The notes: a model not told the origin generated them from the sequence alone. A stretch of 64,000 nt of DNA from Linderina pennispora (GCF_002104995.1 NW_024468255.1:868001-932000); one strand, 5' to 3'. Shown: positions 1 to 11,200, numbered from the stretch's first letter. Program-made: numbers and translations.

Positions 1-208
1 CATGTTCGGAAATGGCAGGTGCCATTCTTCCAATGCACTGCTCTATGGCCCAACCCTGATCCCCGGCAAAAATAAACGTCAGGCATCGTTGAGACCGTGC
101 ACGTCATCGTCAACAGAAACCGATCTGCCATCCTCGACACACCATCTGCGACGTATGTGGTATAGCTATGGTGTATATATTTTTTAAAACGGAAAGCATG
201 GCAGCGCT

Positions 209-661
209 TCAGGGCACGATTGCAATACCCACGGACTTGGCCGTGGCCACAACACTTTTGCAAATGCTCTTCAAGTCAACGTGGCTCATAACCGGGTCCT
301 TCTTCTTAATCTGCGCAATGGCAAACACATGTTTCAGCGACACAGTCCCCACCGACTCCTTCCCGGGCTGTGCAGCGCCCTTCTTCACGCCTGCCGCACG
401 CTTCAGCAGCCACGAGGTAGGCGGCGACTTAACTGTAAACGTGAACGTGCGGTTCGGCTGGATCAGGATCGCCACTGGCGTGGGTGTTTCGGGCGTCAGG
501 TCCTTTGTACGGTCGTTGAACTGTTTGCAAAAGTCCATCGATTTGATACCGCGCTGGCCGAGTGCGGGTCCCACTGGCGGCGAGGGCATGGCCTTGCCTG
601 CAGGCACAATAAGCTTCAGGATGCTGGCGGCGCCGGCGACTGCTCCTCCCTTCTTTGACAT
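209..661 (-). CDS. MRPL11: Mitochondrial large-subunit ribosomal protein uL11m (L11 family)
   Basis: This encodes a 150-residue L11-family protein, which in mitochondria forms the base of the L7/L12 stalk and binds the GTPase-centre rRNA. The N-terminal L11 domain shows the proline-rich AMPSPPVGPALGQRG loop (about residues 23-37) and the FCKQFNDRTKD helix. The C-terminal rRNA-binding domain shows KRAAGVKKGA, the GTVSLKHVFAIAQIK helix and a final SVGIAIVP. I chose the internal ATG at 661 because an upstream in-frame ATG at 868 adds 69 residues with no family similarity, and the protein from 661 lines up with both ends of animal MRPL11. The frame is intact and no intron is seen. It is divergent from VPS45. 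I am sure of the family; the mitochondrial assignment rests on closer resemblance to MRPL11 than to cytosolic L12. Confidence 0.9.
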   Translation of the reverse strand: MSKKGGAVAGAASILKLIVPAGKAMPSPPVGPALGQRGIKSMDFCKQFNDRTKDLTPETPTPVAILIQPNRTFTFTVKSPPTSWLLKRAAGVKKGAAQPGKESVGTVSLKHVFAIAQIKKKDPVMSHVDLKSICKSVVATAKSVGIAIVP

Positions 662-929
662 TGTGAGGTTGTTTTGTAGTGAATTGAAGAAAGGAGACGA
701 TAACAGCGAGAAGAGCTGGCAAATTGGACAGGGAAATTTGCAATTTATGATAAACTGCCAGTTTTTTTTCCAGCACTGGACGTGATCACATAATCGGATC
801 GAGAATATCACGTGATTCAGGGTGATGTACTTCCCTCGACTTGCCAGCGTCAACACCAGCGTCACCACCAGCCGGTGGCCAGCAGCTACTTGTTCTCAAT
901 TCGACTCTTTTTTGTACATTTTATAGCAG
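662..929. promoter_or_regulatory. Divergent promoter between uL11m and VPS45, with CACGTG E-box
   Basis: This 268-bp gap separates two start codons pointing away from each other. It carries a perfect palindromic TCACGTGA at 808-815, the core recognised by bHLH factors of the Cbf1 type in fungi. That such a factor uses it here is inference. No clear TATA box is seen. Confidence 0.4.
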
Positions 930-2631
930 ATGGATGCAATCAAGGCCGTGCAGTACTACGCAAATCGCATTGTGACGGATGTGACGGGCATGAAGGTCCT
1001 GTTGTTGGACCGGGAGACGACGCCAATAGTCTCGATAGTCTCGACGCAGTCGTACTTGCTGTCGAAGGAGACCTACCTGGTGGATAAGATTGAGAACACG
1101 AGCCGTGACGTAATGCGGCACCTCAAATGCATCTGTTTTGTGCGACCGACCGACAGCTCCCTGCAGGCGCTGGTAGACGAGCTGCGGGCACCCAAGTACG
1201 GCGACTACTATATATATTTCTCAAACATCCTGAAGAAGAGTATGATCGAGACACTGGCCGAAAACGACGAGAGCGAGGTGGTCAGGGAGGTGCAGGAGCT
1301 GTATGCGGATTTCTATGCAGTCACGCCGTGTCTATTCCATATTGGGCTGGAGCCAGGAACACATCCCCTGTTCAGCGAAGGGCATAGTTGGAACCAGGGT
1401 GCGCTGGCGCGGACGGTCCAAGGGCTGAGTGCGATGCTGCTGGCATTGCGGAAGCGGCCAAGTATCCGGTACGAGCGCAACAGCGTGATGGCGCACCAGC
1501 TGGGCACAGAGCTCGACTACCTGATCAAGCATGAGGCCAGTCTTTTTGGCAAGCAGGGCGATGTGCAGCTTCTGATCCTGGACCGCAAGAATGATCCAGT
1601 AACGCCTCTGTTGACGCAATGGACGTACCATGCGCTATTAAACGATCTAATTGGAGTCAAAAACGGGCGCGTGGACCTGTCGTATGTGCCGGGAATCCGG
1701 CCTGAGCTGCAGGAGGTGACGCTGTCGCAGGACCAGGATGGGTTCTTCAAGCAGTCGCAGTATCTGAACTTTGGCGACCTCGGGGCGTCCATCAAGGAGT
1801 ATGTCGAGACGTACCAGGGCAAGACGCAGTCACACCACCAGATCGAGTCGATCTCCGACATGAAGCGGTTTGTCGAGGCGTACCCCGAGTTCCGCAAGCT
1901 GAGCGGCAACGTCACCAAGCATGTGACGCTGGTCGGCGAGCTGTCGCGAATCGTCGCCGAGCGCCAGCTGCTGGCAGTGTCGGAGCTCGAGCAGAGCCTG
2001 GCGTGCCACGAGCAGCACAACACAGATCTGAAGGCGTTGCGGACGATGGTCGTTGATCCGAAGATCGAGGCTATCAACAAGGTCCGGTGTGTGGTTTTGT
2101 ACGCGTTGCGGTACGAGCGCATGCAGGGCAATGCAACAGAGGAGCTGAAGCGGATGCTGGCGGCGAATGGCGTAGATGCGGACATGGCAAGCATGGTTGA
2201 TGTGGTGGTGAGGTATGCGGGCGTGCGCGAGCGGCAGAGCGACATTTTCCAGAATGAGGACTTTGTATCGCGCGGCAAGAACATATTCAAGGGGCTGCAG
2301 GGCGTCGAGAACGTCTATACACAGCATTCGCCGGCGCTGGCCGACATGCTGGACCAGATGGTGCGCGGCAAGCAGGCGGTGCAGTGGTTGGAGAGGCTGC
2401 CGAGCCTGGACCCCAAGACCCGGTCGCCGGCTGCTCGGCAGCGAGAGCGGGCTGCGCAACCAAGACATCATAGTGTTTGTGGTTGGCGGCGTGACGCTCG
2501 AGGAGGAGGCTGCAGTGGCTCGGCTCAATGCAAAGTTCAGCAGCCAGGGCATCCGCATCCTGCTGGGCGGCACGTCGGTGCACAGCAGCTCGTCGTTCCT
2601 GACCGAGCTCTCGACGACCTTTTTCCCATGA
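930..2631 (+). CDS. VPS45: Sec1/Munc18-family protein Vps45, one frame break near the 3' end
   Basis: This is an SM protein that binds the syntaxin Tlg2/Pep12 class and drives SNARE assembly in Golgi-to-endosome traffic. Family features run in order: KVLLLDRETTPIVS near the N-terminus, the domain-2 stretch LLILDRKNDPVTPLLTQW (about residue 214) followed by HALLNDLIGV, and a C-terminal DIIVFVVGG block followed by RILLGGTSVHSSSSF. The first frame is open from 930, but from about 2405-2440 similarity to VPS45 moves to the next frame (GSESGLRNQDIIVF onward), which ends at 2631. The in-frame reading instead ends in unrelated sequence at 2648. A one-base deletion in the consensus explains this better than biology. 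Its 3' end lies 13 bp from that of the convergent DPB2 gene. Confidence 0.92.
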
Positions 2632-2644
2632 ATATATTTTTAAG

Positions 2645-4247
2645 CTAATGGGGGATCTGGCTGTATTGCGACTTGCCCGACGCTGGGTAGTATACGAAGA
2701 AGGCAAAGTCGCCCGATGAAAATGGCCCGGGGTTGACGCAGTGGCAGTCCTCGTAGTTGATCGAGTACGAGTCGAACTTGTCTGCCAGCACCAGCACATC
2801 TGGGATCGGATACACGCGCATAGCATGGTCGTATGCCCAGTAAACCGGCCTGATGCGCTGCGGCAGCGGGCACAGATGGCCCTGGTCCACGACAGGTCCG
2901 CACCAGGTGCTTGACGATCTCGGCGTCTTCGGCTGGCGGCAGGATGCTGTTTCTGCGGATACGCTTCAGCAGGTCCTCTCTAAACACAATAATCTCCTGT
3001 GTGCAGAACCGGATCCGACACGGGTTCGTCGCAAAGGTGACCTTGGCCAGCTTGCTCGCCAGCCGCTTGGTAAAGAACTCGGGGATGGGCGGCTTCGGCA
3101 ACGCACCCTGGCCCCACGGGTCGTTGGCGCCGGGGACAAACACAAAATGCGACTGGCGCGCAATATTCGGGAATCCTGCAATGAGCTGGCCGAGCGCCGA
3201 CAGGTTGTCGCGGTACTGGGCCTGTCTCGCCGGATCCAGGCACAAAGGGCTTGGAGCAGAAGTCGCCAGTCAGGATAAAGGCGATTGGCGGCACATCCTG
3301 CGAGAAGCCCTCAAACAGCGCGTGCAGGGCCTCCATGGTCGGTGCGTGGTCCAGCCAGACGTCCGAGAGAATGACGATGCCCGAGTCGTGCTCGGCCTCG
3401 ATGGCCTTGAGCTGCGCCGGTGTGCGGACGGATGGCTCGGCACCAAACAGGTTGGTGTTTGGGAATGCTTGCAGCGTAGTGGTGCGTGGCTCGGGTGGTG
3501 GGAAGCCAAGCTGCTCGACCACAAACACGTTGTCTTTGACGTACCCGTCCGCCAGCACAAAGCAGCCCTCGGTGTAGAGCCCGCTGGGAGACTGGCTAGG
3601 CAGCCTGGCCAGGTCCAGCTCAATCGATCCGTCCTTGTCTTCAAGGAACACCCTGCCTTCCTCCATCTGCGCCAGCATGCCGAGCAGCAGAAAATGCTCG
3701 CCCTCACGGCCCTGCAAGGAGTCGACAGTGCTGAGCTGGTAGAGCCGGTCTTTCTCGGAATTACTGAATGACACGGGCATGAAGTTCTCGTTTCTCAGCA
3801 CCCGCTGCCTTCAGCAGATCGTACCGCTGCCGGAACAGCGCCGCCTTCGCCTCGGCTGGCGCCAGCATCTCGGAAGAGTCGAACGGCTTTGTGAATTTCT
3901 TTTGGCCCGGATCAAACCACCACGACGGCACGTCGAATGCGTTTATGACCGAGAAGAGGTCTGGCGCCCACGGTCCCGTCCGCTTGTGTGGTGGTGGCGG
4001 TGGTGGCGGTGGTGGTGGTGTCGGCGGAGGTGATGGCGCTGACAAGGGCTTTGAGCGGGCCCAGCTCAACCAGAGGCTTGCCTTCCTCGCGCTTCGTCCA
4101 TGTGTCAGCGAGCAGCTCTAGCCAGGCCTGCGCCGAGGCATGGTCCATGCCCTTCTGGGCTATTACGTCGCTGAGGTACAGCAGCGCATCGGCCTGCAGC
4201 GAAAGCGAGAACTTGCGCGTAAAGATTTTGTAAATTAGAGTCTGCAT
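2645..4247 (-). CDS. DPB2: DNA polymerase epsilon subunit B (POLE2/Dpb2), several frame breaks
   Basis: This is the essential second subunit of the leading-strand replicase, which also links it to GINS/CMG. Four overlapping reading frames together give a full-length POLE2-like protein. They contain an N-terminal helical segment (QADALLYLSDVIAQKG), the AFDVPSWWFDPGQKKF block, the OB-type VFLEDKDGSIELDL with SGLYTEGCFVLADGY, and the inactive phosphoesterase fold (GIVILSDVWLD, FVFVPGANDPWG, CRIRFCTQEIIVFREDLL). The end is PVYWAYDHAMRVYPIPDVLVLADKF with a final YYPASGK. Frame changes are needed near 3960-3985, 3790, 3250 and 2890. A GGTGGT-type tandem tract at about 3985-4025 sits beside the first break. 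The start at 4247 is the first in-frame ATG and is plausible but not proven. Confidence 0.9.
3985..4025. repeat. GGTGGT/GGTGGC microsatellite inside DPB2
   Basis: A short tandem run of GGTGGT and GGTGGC units codes for a Thr/Ala-rich linker on the minus strand in the DPB2 frame, or a polyproline run in the neighbouring frame. It lies between the N-terminal helical domain and the OB region, where the frame is lost. Confidence 0.8.
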
Positions 4248-4420
4248 TTCCAGGTGCGGCTTGTGAAGAAGAAAAGAAACGCAAAAGAGACGCGTTCACG
4301 CCTGCCGATCCACAATATGAAGCTGGGCACGAGTCAGAACAAACTGGGGCGATTCAAGATCCAGCTCGCGGCTCGCAGCATACCTTTCCGCATATTTTCT
4401 CTGCTCACATATTGCACACC

Positions 4421-5288
4421 ATGGATGACACCGACTACTACGACATCCTGGGCGTCTCCCCGGCGGCTACCGACAAGGATCTGGCAAAGGCCTACCGCGC
4501 CAAGGCCCTGCAGCACCACCCAGACAAGAACCGCGACAATCCATCTGCCGTGCACCTCTTCCATCTTGCCAAGCTTGCCTACGACACACTGGCCGATGCC
4601 CAGCAGCGTTCTGCCTACGACGAAAAGCGGCGTGCGCAGCTAGCCAAGCGGCAGCGGCACGATGCCATGAGCTCGCAAAGAAAGCGCATGAAGTCGCAGC
4701 TGGAAAAGAGCGAGTCGAGTGCGCGGATGGCCAGGGAGAAGGAGCGGGAAAGACAGGAGATGCTCCGGGTGGAGGCCGAGAGGTTCAGGAGAGAGGCGAT
4801 GCGCAGCGAGTGGGCCAGGGACAGGGCCATGCGAGAGCAGGTCGCCCAGGCGTCCGAGCCAGAGCCCGCGGAGGAGGCAGATGAGCTGGAGCGGTCGGTC
4901 CGCATCCGCTGGGACGCAGGCATCACGCAGCACACGCAAGAGTCGCTCAGCCAGCTTCTCGGGAGATCCAGCGACATCGAGGAGATCGTCGTGGCGCCAG
5001 TCTCCGACTAATGCGCGCCGAACGCACTCGAGTCGGTCAGCGCTGGTTGTGTTTCGCACGGTTTCAGCCGCACACTCCCTGGTGGGCGCCCCCGTGCCGG
5101 GGCTAGAGGTCTTCTGGGCTGCCGCCAAGCAGTCCGCTGCCGCAAGGCCCGAGAAAGCCCCGGCTTCAGCCGAGAAGGGCCTGCCCGACATTGAGCGCAT
5201 TGATGTGGCCACGGTCCAGGGCTACCGCCTGCCGTTCGCCGAGTTTGAGGCCGTGACGCTGATGCGTATGCGCGCAATGCAGCAGTGA
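4421..5288 (+). CDS. CWC23: DNAJC17/Cwc23-type J protein with C-terminal RRM, one frame break
   Basis: This is a spliceosome-associated J-domain protein. The J domain opens the protein (YYDILGVSPAATDKDL, with the HPD tripeptide in HHPDKNRDN). A long charged coiled coil follows (about residues 70-150, rich in K, R and E), then an RRM-like strand (VRIRWDAGI). The conserved tail FEAVTLMRMRAMQQ matches the MMRMRQ end of DNAJC17. The first frame stops at 5011, but the RRM and tail continue in the adjacent frame from about 5003 (TNARRTHSSRSALVVF) to 5288, so one base appears to be missing. ATG 4421 is preferred to 4412 because J proteins start close to the YYDILG motif; either is possible. It is divergent from DPB2. 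Confidence 0.85.
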
Positions 5289-6011
5289 TCGATAAGGAAA
5301 TCTTACCCCTTTAAGCACAGGCAGGCGTTCTACATGGATCAAACGATGTTTCTGTTGGGCTGCTTTTCTTGGTGCTTCGTGTTTCGCCGGGTCCGTTGCA
5401 GCGCAGCCCAGCAGGCATGTGAATAGAGTGTGCCGAGCATACCCTAGGCGGCGGTGACGTGCTGCATTGCATTTGCTATTGTCCACCTGGGGCCATGCCC
5501 CCCTCCTCCAGATTGTGGGGAGGCCAGGGACATGTATCAAAACAAGCCGCCTGCCTGCACGGCATTTCGACACATTTTCACGTTCGCGCCATTTATGAGG
5601 TGATGGTTTGCTATGTCTGGTGCTGGGCTTCAATGTGAGGATATCCCATGCTAGTGCGTTTCTGTTGGGTTGGCTGCGTCGCTGGCCGCCCGGCACAGCC
5701 GTCTGCTTTCACATGCTTGTGCATGGTCCATTATGTTTTTCAACTGCCTTCTTGCCTCAGTGGCTTTTGGAGGTTTTTGCGAGCTTCAGGGTTGTGCAAC
5801 AGGTGTCCTGAATCATCCCATCAAGCGCATTCTTCGTGTTCTCTGGCCCAGCAATAAAAGCCTCGCCCCATCCACCATCGCCCGACGAAATCTCGTTTCC
5901 TGTCTTTTTTCCTTCGAAAATCTGCTGTAAATTTTTCTTTATTGCCCTTCCTTCCTACCGGGCCCAGGTTGATCATATATCCCTTTCTTTATCGAGAAAT
6001 AAACACCTCCC
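5289..6011. other. Intergenic region upstream of the perilipin gene
   Basis: About 720 bp without a supportable gene. Short overlapping open frames at 5600-5930 have no recognisable features. The last 150 bp is pyrimidine-rich and looks like a 5' leader. No TATA box or RNA gene was seen. Confidence 0.6.
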
Positions 6012-7095
6012 ATGTCCACCTACGATACTGCCACTTCCACGCCCGATGCTGTGTCGCCCAAGCAGGCTGACGCCGCTGTGTTTGAGGATTCGCGCAGCGA
6101 GACCTCGACTGTGGACACCGAGGATGATGCCAAGATTGATCTCAACACGCTCACGTTTTTCACGCGCGTGTACGAGCTGCCTGTGGTGAGTGACACCCTG
6201 TCGAGCATCTACAAGATCGCCGAGTCAAACCGCTACACGTCCTCGATCATCAGCTATGCTGAGAAGATTGGCGGGTTCGCCGAGAAGTCCAAGCCGCTGC
6301 TGAAGCCGGTCGAGAAGCCGCTGGTGGTCCCTCGATGGATATGCGACGCGCTCGCTGGAGCTGATCGAGAGCAAGTACCCGATTGTTGCCAAGCCGACGA
6401 ACGAGGTCATTGAGTCCTGTGAAGACAGGCGCCAAGGATGTCGAGAACAAGTATCCGGTGATTGCCCGCACCTTTGCTGTGGCCAAGAACACCGCCAACT
6501 CTGCCCTGGACCGCGTCGACTATCTCGTCGACTATGTCTTCCCCCCGCTGCTGCTTCTGATGACAACACCGACGAAAAGACCGACGAGAAGACCACCGAG
6601 ACCACAAACAACACCGAGTCGCCGCTGGGCAAGGTCACGATCCTCGTGCACAAGGTTCCGAGCCGCCTCAGCAAGTACTACCTGGACCAGCTGGAGTCGA
6701 GCAAGAGCACAATTGGCGGTCTGAAGCAGTCTGTCAAGGATACCGTCACTGTCTACGAAACCGAGATCTCCGAGCGGTCGCAGAAGCTCCTGGGCTCTGT
6801 CCAGGACCGCGTCAAGGCCACTGTCTCCACCCTGCCCACCTACCTGCCCCAGTTTGCTGTTCCGTACTACGAGCAGGGCAAGGACATTCTGGTTACCAAG
6901 GCCACCAAGCTGCATGCCGAGTACTCGCGCACCGACGAGGATGCCCGCAGCAAGGTGCTGAACCTGATCCTTATCAGCGGCGAGCAGGTCCCGGTTCTCG
7001 AGCAGATCACCAGCCGTATCTTTGGCAAGGGCACTGCCGCTTCCAAGACAGAGGAGCCCAAAGAGGCCGCCACTGCCAACGGAAACTCTGCCTAA
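6012..7095 (+). CDS. Perilipin-like lipid-droplet protein, about three frame breaks
   Basis: Fungal perilipins (MPL1/CAP20 group) coat lipid droplets and control lipolysis. The N-terminal PAT-like core is visible as TFFTRVYELPVVSDTL and YKIAESNRYTSSIISYAEK, followed in a second frame by LDGYATRSLELIESKYPIVAKP and a third-frame repeat-like KDVENKYPVIARTFAVAK. The C-terminal part (6646-7095) is a long amphipathic helical region (KYYLDQLESSKSTIGGLKQSV) ending in a Lys/Glu-rich tail. Breaks fall near 6335 and 6415 and at the C run 6541-6546, which has six C where seven would keep the frame leading to a DDNTDEKTDEKTTE linker. Family assignment is good; the exact product needs a corrected sequence. 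Confidence 0.75.
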
Positions 7096-7456
7096 CCCCC
7101 CACCTCCCCCCATTTGAAAATAAAGTCCACCTCCCTTAATCCTGAATATATTGCGACAGCGGACACGCTACCACCAACACCATCACCGTCTACGCAGCAT
7201 GTGTTTGCCAGTGTTTACGTTTTGCTCCCACTGGGGGAATCAGCTGTAGCGACAACAATCACAGCACATCACGGCCAATCACAGCGGGGCCGGATTTGAA
7301 CGGGCGGTAAATCGATGAGGCTTGCGCTTGTTTTCAGGCAACGCGATACTGGCAAGGAAAAAAAAAAAGCTACCTGCAAATTCAGGCAATCTGCAGTGTT
7401 TTTTGTTCCTTGCCTTTCCATTACATTCAATTTCTACAGTAAAATTCATTTTGACA
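7096..7456. other. Intergenic region between perilipin and LC8 genes
   Basis: About 360 bp. It holds an AAATAAAG-like poly(A) signal just after the perilipin stop and an A-run near 7360. I see no gene in it. Confidence 0.5.
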
Positions 7457-7804
7457 ATGACCGAGCACAAGATTACAGTCAAGAGCGTCGACATGTCGGA
7501 GACGATGCAGAACGAGGCTGTCGCATTTGCCTCCAAGGCCTTCGACGAGAACAAGCTGGAGAAGGACATCGCTGCCACCATCAAGCGCGAGGCCGACCGC
7601 CAGTTCGGTCCCACCTGGCACGTGGTTGTTGGCCGTAACTTTGGCTCCTACGTCACCCACGGTAAGTAGCATGCTCTGCATGAGCAGTAGATGTGTGTCC
7701 GAAGACATGTGAAGCTGATCAGCCCCGTGCTATTTGTAGAGACAAGCAACTTTATCTACTTCTATGTTGACCATACCGCGGTGCTGCTGTTCAAGTCAGG
7801 TTAA
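7457..7804 (+). CDS. DYN2: Dynein light chain LC8 (two exons)
   Basis: This is an 89-residue LC8-type hub light chain, a dimer that binds short linear motifs in dynein intermediate chain and many partners. Exon 1 (7457-7661) contains the LC8 helices, with MSETMQNEAVAFASKAF and IAATIKREADRQFGPTWHVVVGRNFGSYVTH. Exon 2 (7740-7804) gives ETSNFIYFYVDHTAVLLFKSG and stop. Splicing of 7662-7739 (GTAAGT...TTTGTAG, phase 1) makes the Glu of THET and restores the exact family length. Without splicing the frame ends after THGK. The ATG at 7457 matches the family start; longer upstream readings lack similarity. Confidence 0.95.
7662..7739 (+). other. Spliceosomal intron in the LC8 gene (78 nt)
   Basis: The donor is GTAAGT and the acceptor TTTGTAG. 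Removal joins G and AG into a Glu codon and gives a canonical LC8 C-terminus. Confidence 0.93.
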
Positions 7805-8017
7805 TTAAACCACGAGTGCGCTCTCTCGCTGGGAGAGACCGGCGTCCCTGTAGCCGACTTGCCTTTTCTTCGCTTTTTTCTTCTCCAGCATAGTCCCGTT
7901 TAGTTTGCTAGGTTCTCCAGACATTATATACCAACATTTATCGCATAAAAGGCCTCAACCTCATGTATTTTCTGCAGGACTTGATGGTGTAGATGGGAGA
8001 GCGGATCACATGTGCAT

Positions 8018-8365
8018 CTACGAAGTCCAGCGGTACTGGCATGTCGGTCTGCAGCACACGTAGTAGAGCGTCATGCGCGTATCGGGGTGGCGTGACTGCG
8101 ACTGGAAATACACCGCCTCCTCGAACTGGCACTTGGGGCACGGCACCTGGTTGGTGCGTGGCAGCGTGGGATCTGACCCGAGATCGGCAATGACCATGGT
8201 CTGCTCGGACGGGATGTGGGTGACTTCATGGCGGTAGACGCAGTTGTTCTCGGCTTCTTCCTGGTGGTCGCAGTTGCGGCACGCAAACATGAGCTGCTGG
8301 CGGACGCGGTCTTCGCGCGGGTACAGCATGTTGCTGCAGTCGGGGCAGAACTTGAAGCTAGCCAT
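8018..8365 (-). CDS. RPB9: RNA polymerase II subunit RPB9
   Basis: This 115-residue Pol II subunit acts in start-site choice, elongation and transcript cleavage. Two zinc ribbons are visible. The N-terminal one uses CPDCSNMLYPRED and CRNCDHQEEA. The C-terminal TFIIS-like one uses CPKCQFEEAVYFQSQSR and a YYVCCRPTCQYRW end. The linker contains DPTLPRTN, a Pol II-specific signature. Length and both termini match animal POLR2I (about 125 aa) and yeast Rpb9 (122 aa). The frame is intact and there is no intron. It is convergent with the LC8 gene. Confidence 0.95.
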   Translation of the reverse strand: MASFKFCPDCSNMLYPREDRVRQQLMFACRNCDHQEEAENNCVYRHEVTHIPSEQTMVIADLGSDPTLPRTNQVPCPKCQFEEAVYFQSQSRHPDTRMTLYYVCCRPTCQYRWTS

Positions 8366-8562
8366 GTTTATGTGTGGTTTGGAAATCAGAAAAGTGTGTT
8401 TTGTGAGTGGCTGCGGCTGGCGGCCCGGGGCGGCTTTAATTTTGGTCGCTACGCACTGTCTGGAGTGATTTTGGGCGAGATCGGGGAAATTGCAAAATTT
8501 ATGAGTGGCAGGGCTAGCCTATGGGCTGATATGAAATGTATGCTGGCTGAGACACACAGAAG

Positions 8563-9234
8563 CTAGCTGTTGCGCTGCAGTGTTTCGTCGGTCAGCGGCA
8601 CGTACACGACGCCCATCATGTCGGTCTCGGCGACATTTCCGTGGACGTCCTTGTCAAACACCTTGATGCGCTGGTCCGTCGTCCCCACGGGCACAAACAT
8701 GCGCCCGGGGCTCTTCAGCTGCCTGAGCAGCTCCGTCGGCGTCTTTGGCGACGCTGCGCCCACGTGGATACAGTCGTACGGCGAGTCGTCAGAATAGCCC
8801 TGGCGGCCATCTCCTGCAACGAACTTTATACATCCGCTGCGCACCCACTCCGGGTAGTGCTGCTCCAGTGCCTCTCTTGACTTGTCAACCAGCTCCGCGA
8901 TGTGCTCAATGCCAACAGCCTTGCCACTGGTGCCCACCATGGCTGCCATGCAGGCGGTCAGGTATCCGGACCCGGATCCAATGTCGAGGGCGCACATGCC
9001 CGGCTTCAGGTAGTTGCTCAGGGACTCGAGCGCGTATGCGTGCATGTGCGGGGCCGAGATGGTGACGTTGTATCCGATGTACTGTGGCGCGTCATCGTAC
9101 GGGTTGTTGGGCGCAAAGTGAGCGCGGTCAACCTGGCGCATGGCCGCGTCTACATGGTGGGAGGTGATGATTGCCGTGCGGACTAGATTGGATACCAGCT
9201 CGTCGTTTGTACTGCCAGTGCATCTCCAGGCCAT
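8563..9234 (-). CDS. PCMT1: Protein-L-isoaspartate O-methyltransferase
   Basis: This is a 223-residue AdoMet-dependent repair enzyme that methylates isoaspartyl residues in damaged proteins. The N-terminal NDELVSNL and the substrate-binding DRAHFAPNNPYDDAPQYIGYNVTISAPHMHA block are intact. The AdoMet site follows with LDIGSGSGYLTACMA (motif I), IEHIAELV, a FVAGDGRQGY motif and YDCIHVGAAS. LKSPGRMFVPVG completes the fold. Length matches eukaryotic PIMT (about 227 aa). No frame break or intron is seen. It lies tail-to-head with RPB9 on the same strand, 198 bp apart. Confidence 0.95.
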   Translation of the reverse strand: MAWRCTGSTNDELVSNLVRTAIITSHHVDAAMRQVDRAHFAPNNPYDDAPQYIGYNVTISAPHMHAYALESLSNYLKPGMCALDIGSGSGYLTACMAAMVGTSGKAVGIEHIAELVDKSREALEQHYPEWVRSGCIKFVAGDGRQGYSDDSPYDCIHVGAASPKTPTELLRQLKSPGRMFVPVGTTDQRIKVFDKDVHGNVAETDMMGVVYVPLTDETLQRNS

Positions 9235-10401
<1,167 letters not shown>

Positions 10402-10495
10402 GAGTCGGTTTTTTTTTTTTCGTTTATATTCGTCAAATACTGAGACGAAAGAAAAATACATTCACATGCGGCGTTACCAGAATATGCACATGTGG

Positions 10496-10807
10496 TCATT
10501 TCTTGCTCATGGCCAGAAGCCTGCGCAGGTGGTCGTGGATTCGCACCTTGATCCACGCAACATCTCTGGACTCGTATGTCTGCGTCTTGGCGTCCAGTAC
10601 CAACATGCAAAACTCCTTGTGCTGGTCGATAAACCGATTCAAGTCATCCAGGCTATAGTTCAAATGCTCGGCTGTTGGGCACAGCGCCTTGAGACGCGTC
10701 TCAAACATACGAATAACACTTTCCAGGGCTTCCTCCAGCGTGTCAAAGTCCTCGTATGTCCGGGTCTCCTTGGAGCTCGATCGCTGCATGAGCAGGATTG
10801 TGTGTGT
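10496..10807 (-). CDS. ERH: Enhancer of rudimentary homologue (ERH), 5' end unresolved
   Basis: ERH is a small homodimeric nuclear protein that in fission yeast partners Mmi1 in meiotic mRNA elimination. The reading shows RTYEDFDTLEEALESVIRMFE, the LNYSLDDLNRFIDQHKEFCMLVLD core and TQTYESRDVAWIKVRIHDHLRRLL, matching the family to its C-terminus. The first in-frame ATG (10789) leaves out the first strand, but HTILL is encoded in frame directly upstream and matches the family's MSHTILLVQP opening. A likely first exon is ATG at 10889-10887 followed by intron 10886-10811 (GTAAG...CTAG, 76 nt). The junction is one base out of register with HTILL, which suggests an indel in the CA-rich exon start. 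Confidence 0.85.
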   Translation of the reverse strand, partial: THTILLMQRSSSKETRTYEDFDTLEEALESVIRMFETRLKALCPTAEHLNYSLDDLNRFIDQHKEFCMLVLDAKTQTYESRDVAWIKVRIHDHLRRLLAMSKK

Positions 10808-10940
10808 GGTCTAGGAGAAACGCTGCGGAACAAAATAAGCTCGAATGCCGTGGAATTTTGAATTGCCGTCGGTGGTGGGGGCTTACCATATTGCAAAGCG
10901 GGGGAGTTCAGAAACAGCTTAGTTTAGTAGAGAGAGAAAG

Positions 10941-11078
10941 ATGGCCGGAAACCCCCAGCAGTCCGAGCGCGAATGGCACACGCAGTTCGGTATTGACCTG
11001 CTGGACGAAAACAATGGCCCGTGTTTGGGAGATCCTTGCCACCCGTGGTTTATTTTGCCCCCAAATCCCAATCAGTAA
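10941..11078 (+). CDS. 45-residue ORF of unknown function, divergent from ERH
   Basis: An ATG-initiated frame gives a 45-residue peptide with a hydrophilic N-terminal half (PQQSEREWHTQFG) and a Cys/Pro-rich C-terminal half containing CLGDPCHPWF and a PNPNQ end. Its ATG lies 51 bp from the proposed ERH start on the other strand. It resembles no family I know; the Cys/Trp pattern is only faintly like PLAC8 proteins and is too short for one. It may be the first exon of a larger gene or noncoding. Confidence that it is translated is low. Confidence 0.25.
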   Translation: MAGNPQQSEREWHTQFGIDLLDENNGPCLGDPCHPWFILPPNPNQ

Positions 11079-11200
11079 AATCTAGTCCTGGAATCAACAA
11101 AAAAATGCGAAGCTTGATCTAAAAAATGTCCCAGAAAACCCGGCTGGTTGGGAACAAGGTTTTCTTCCTGCTCCCCCTCGTCTACACAAATTTACACAGA

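Noticed and set aside
930-2631. Tiny introns as the cause of the frame changes
   Set aside because: Shifts are one base with similarity continuous on both sides, and no GT...AG pair of plausible length fits. Genuine introns here are 76 nt or longer.
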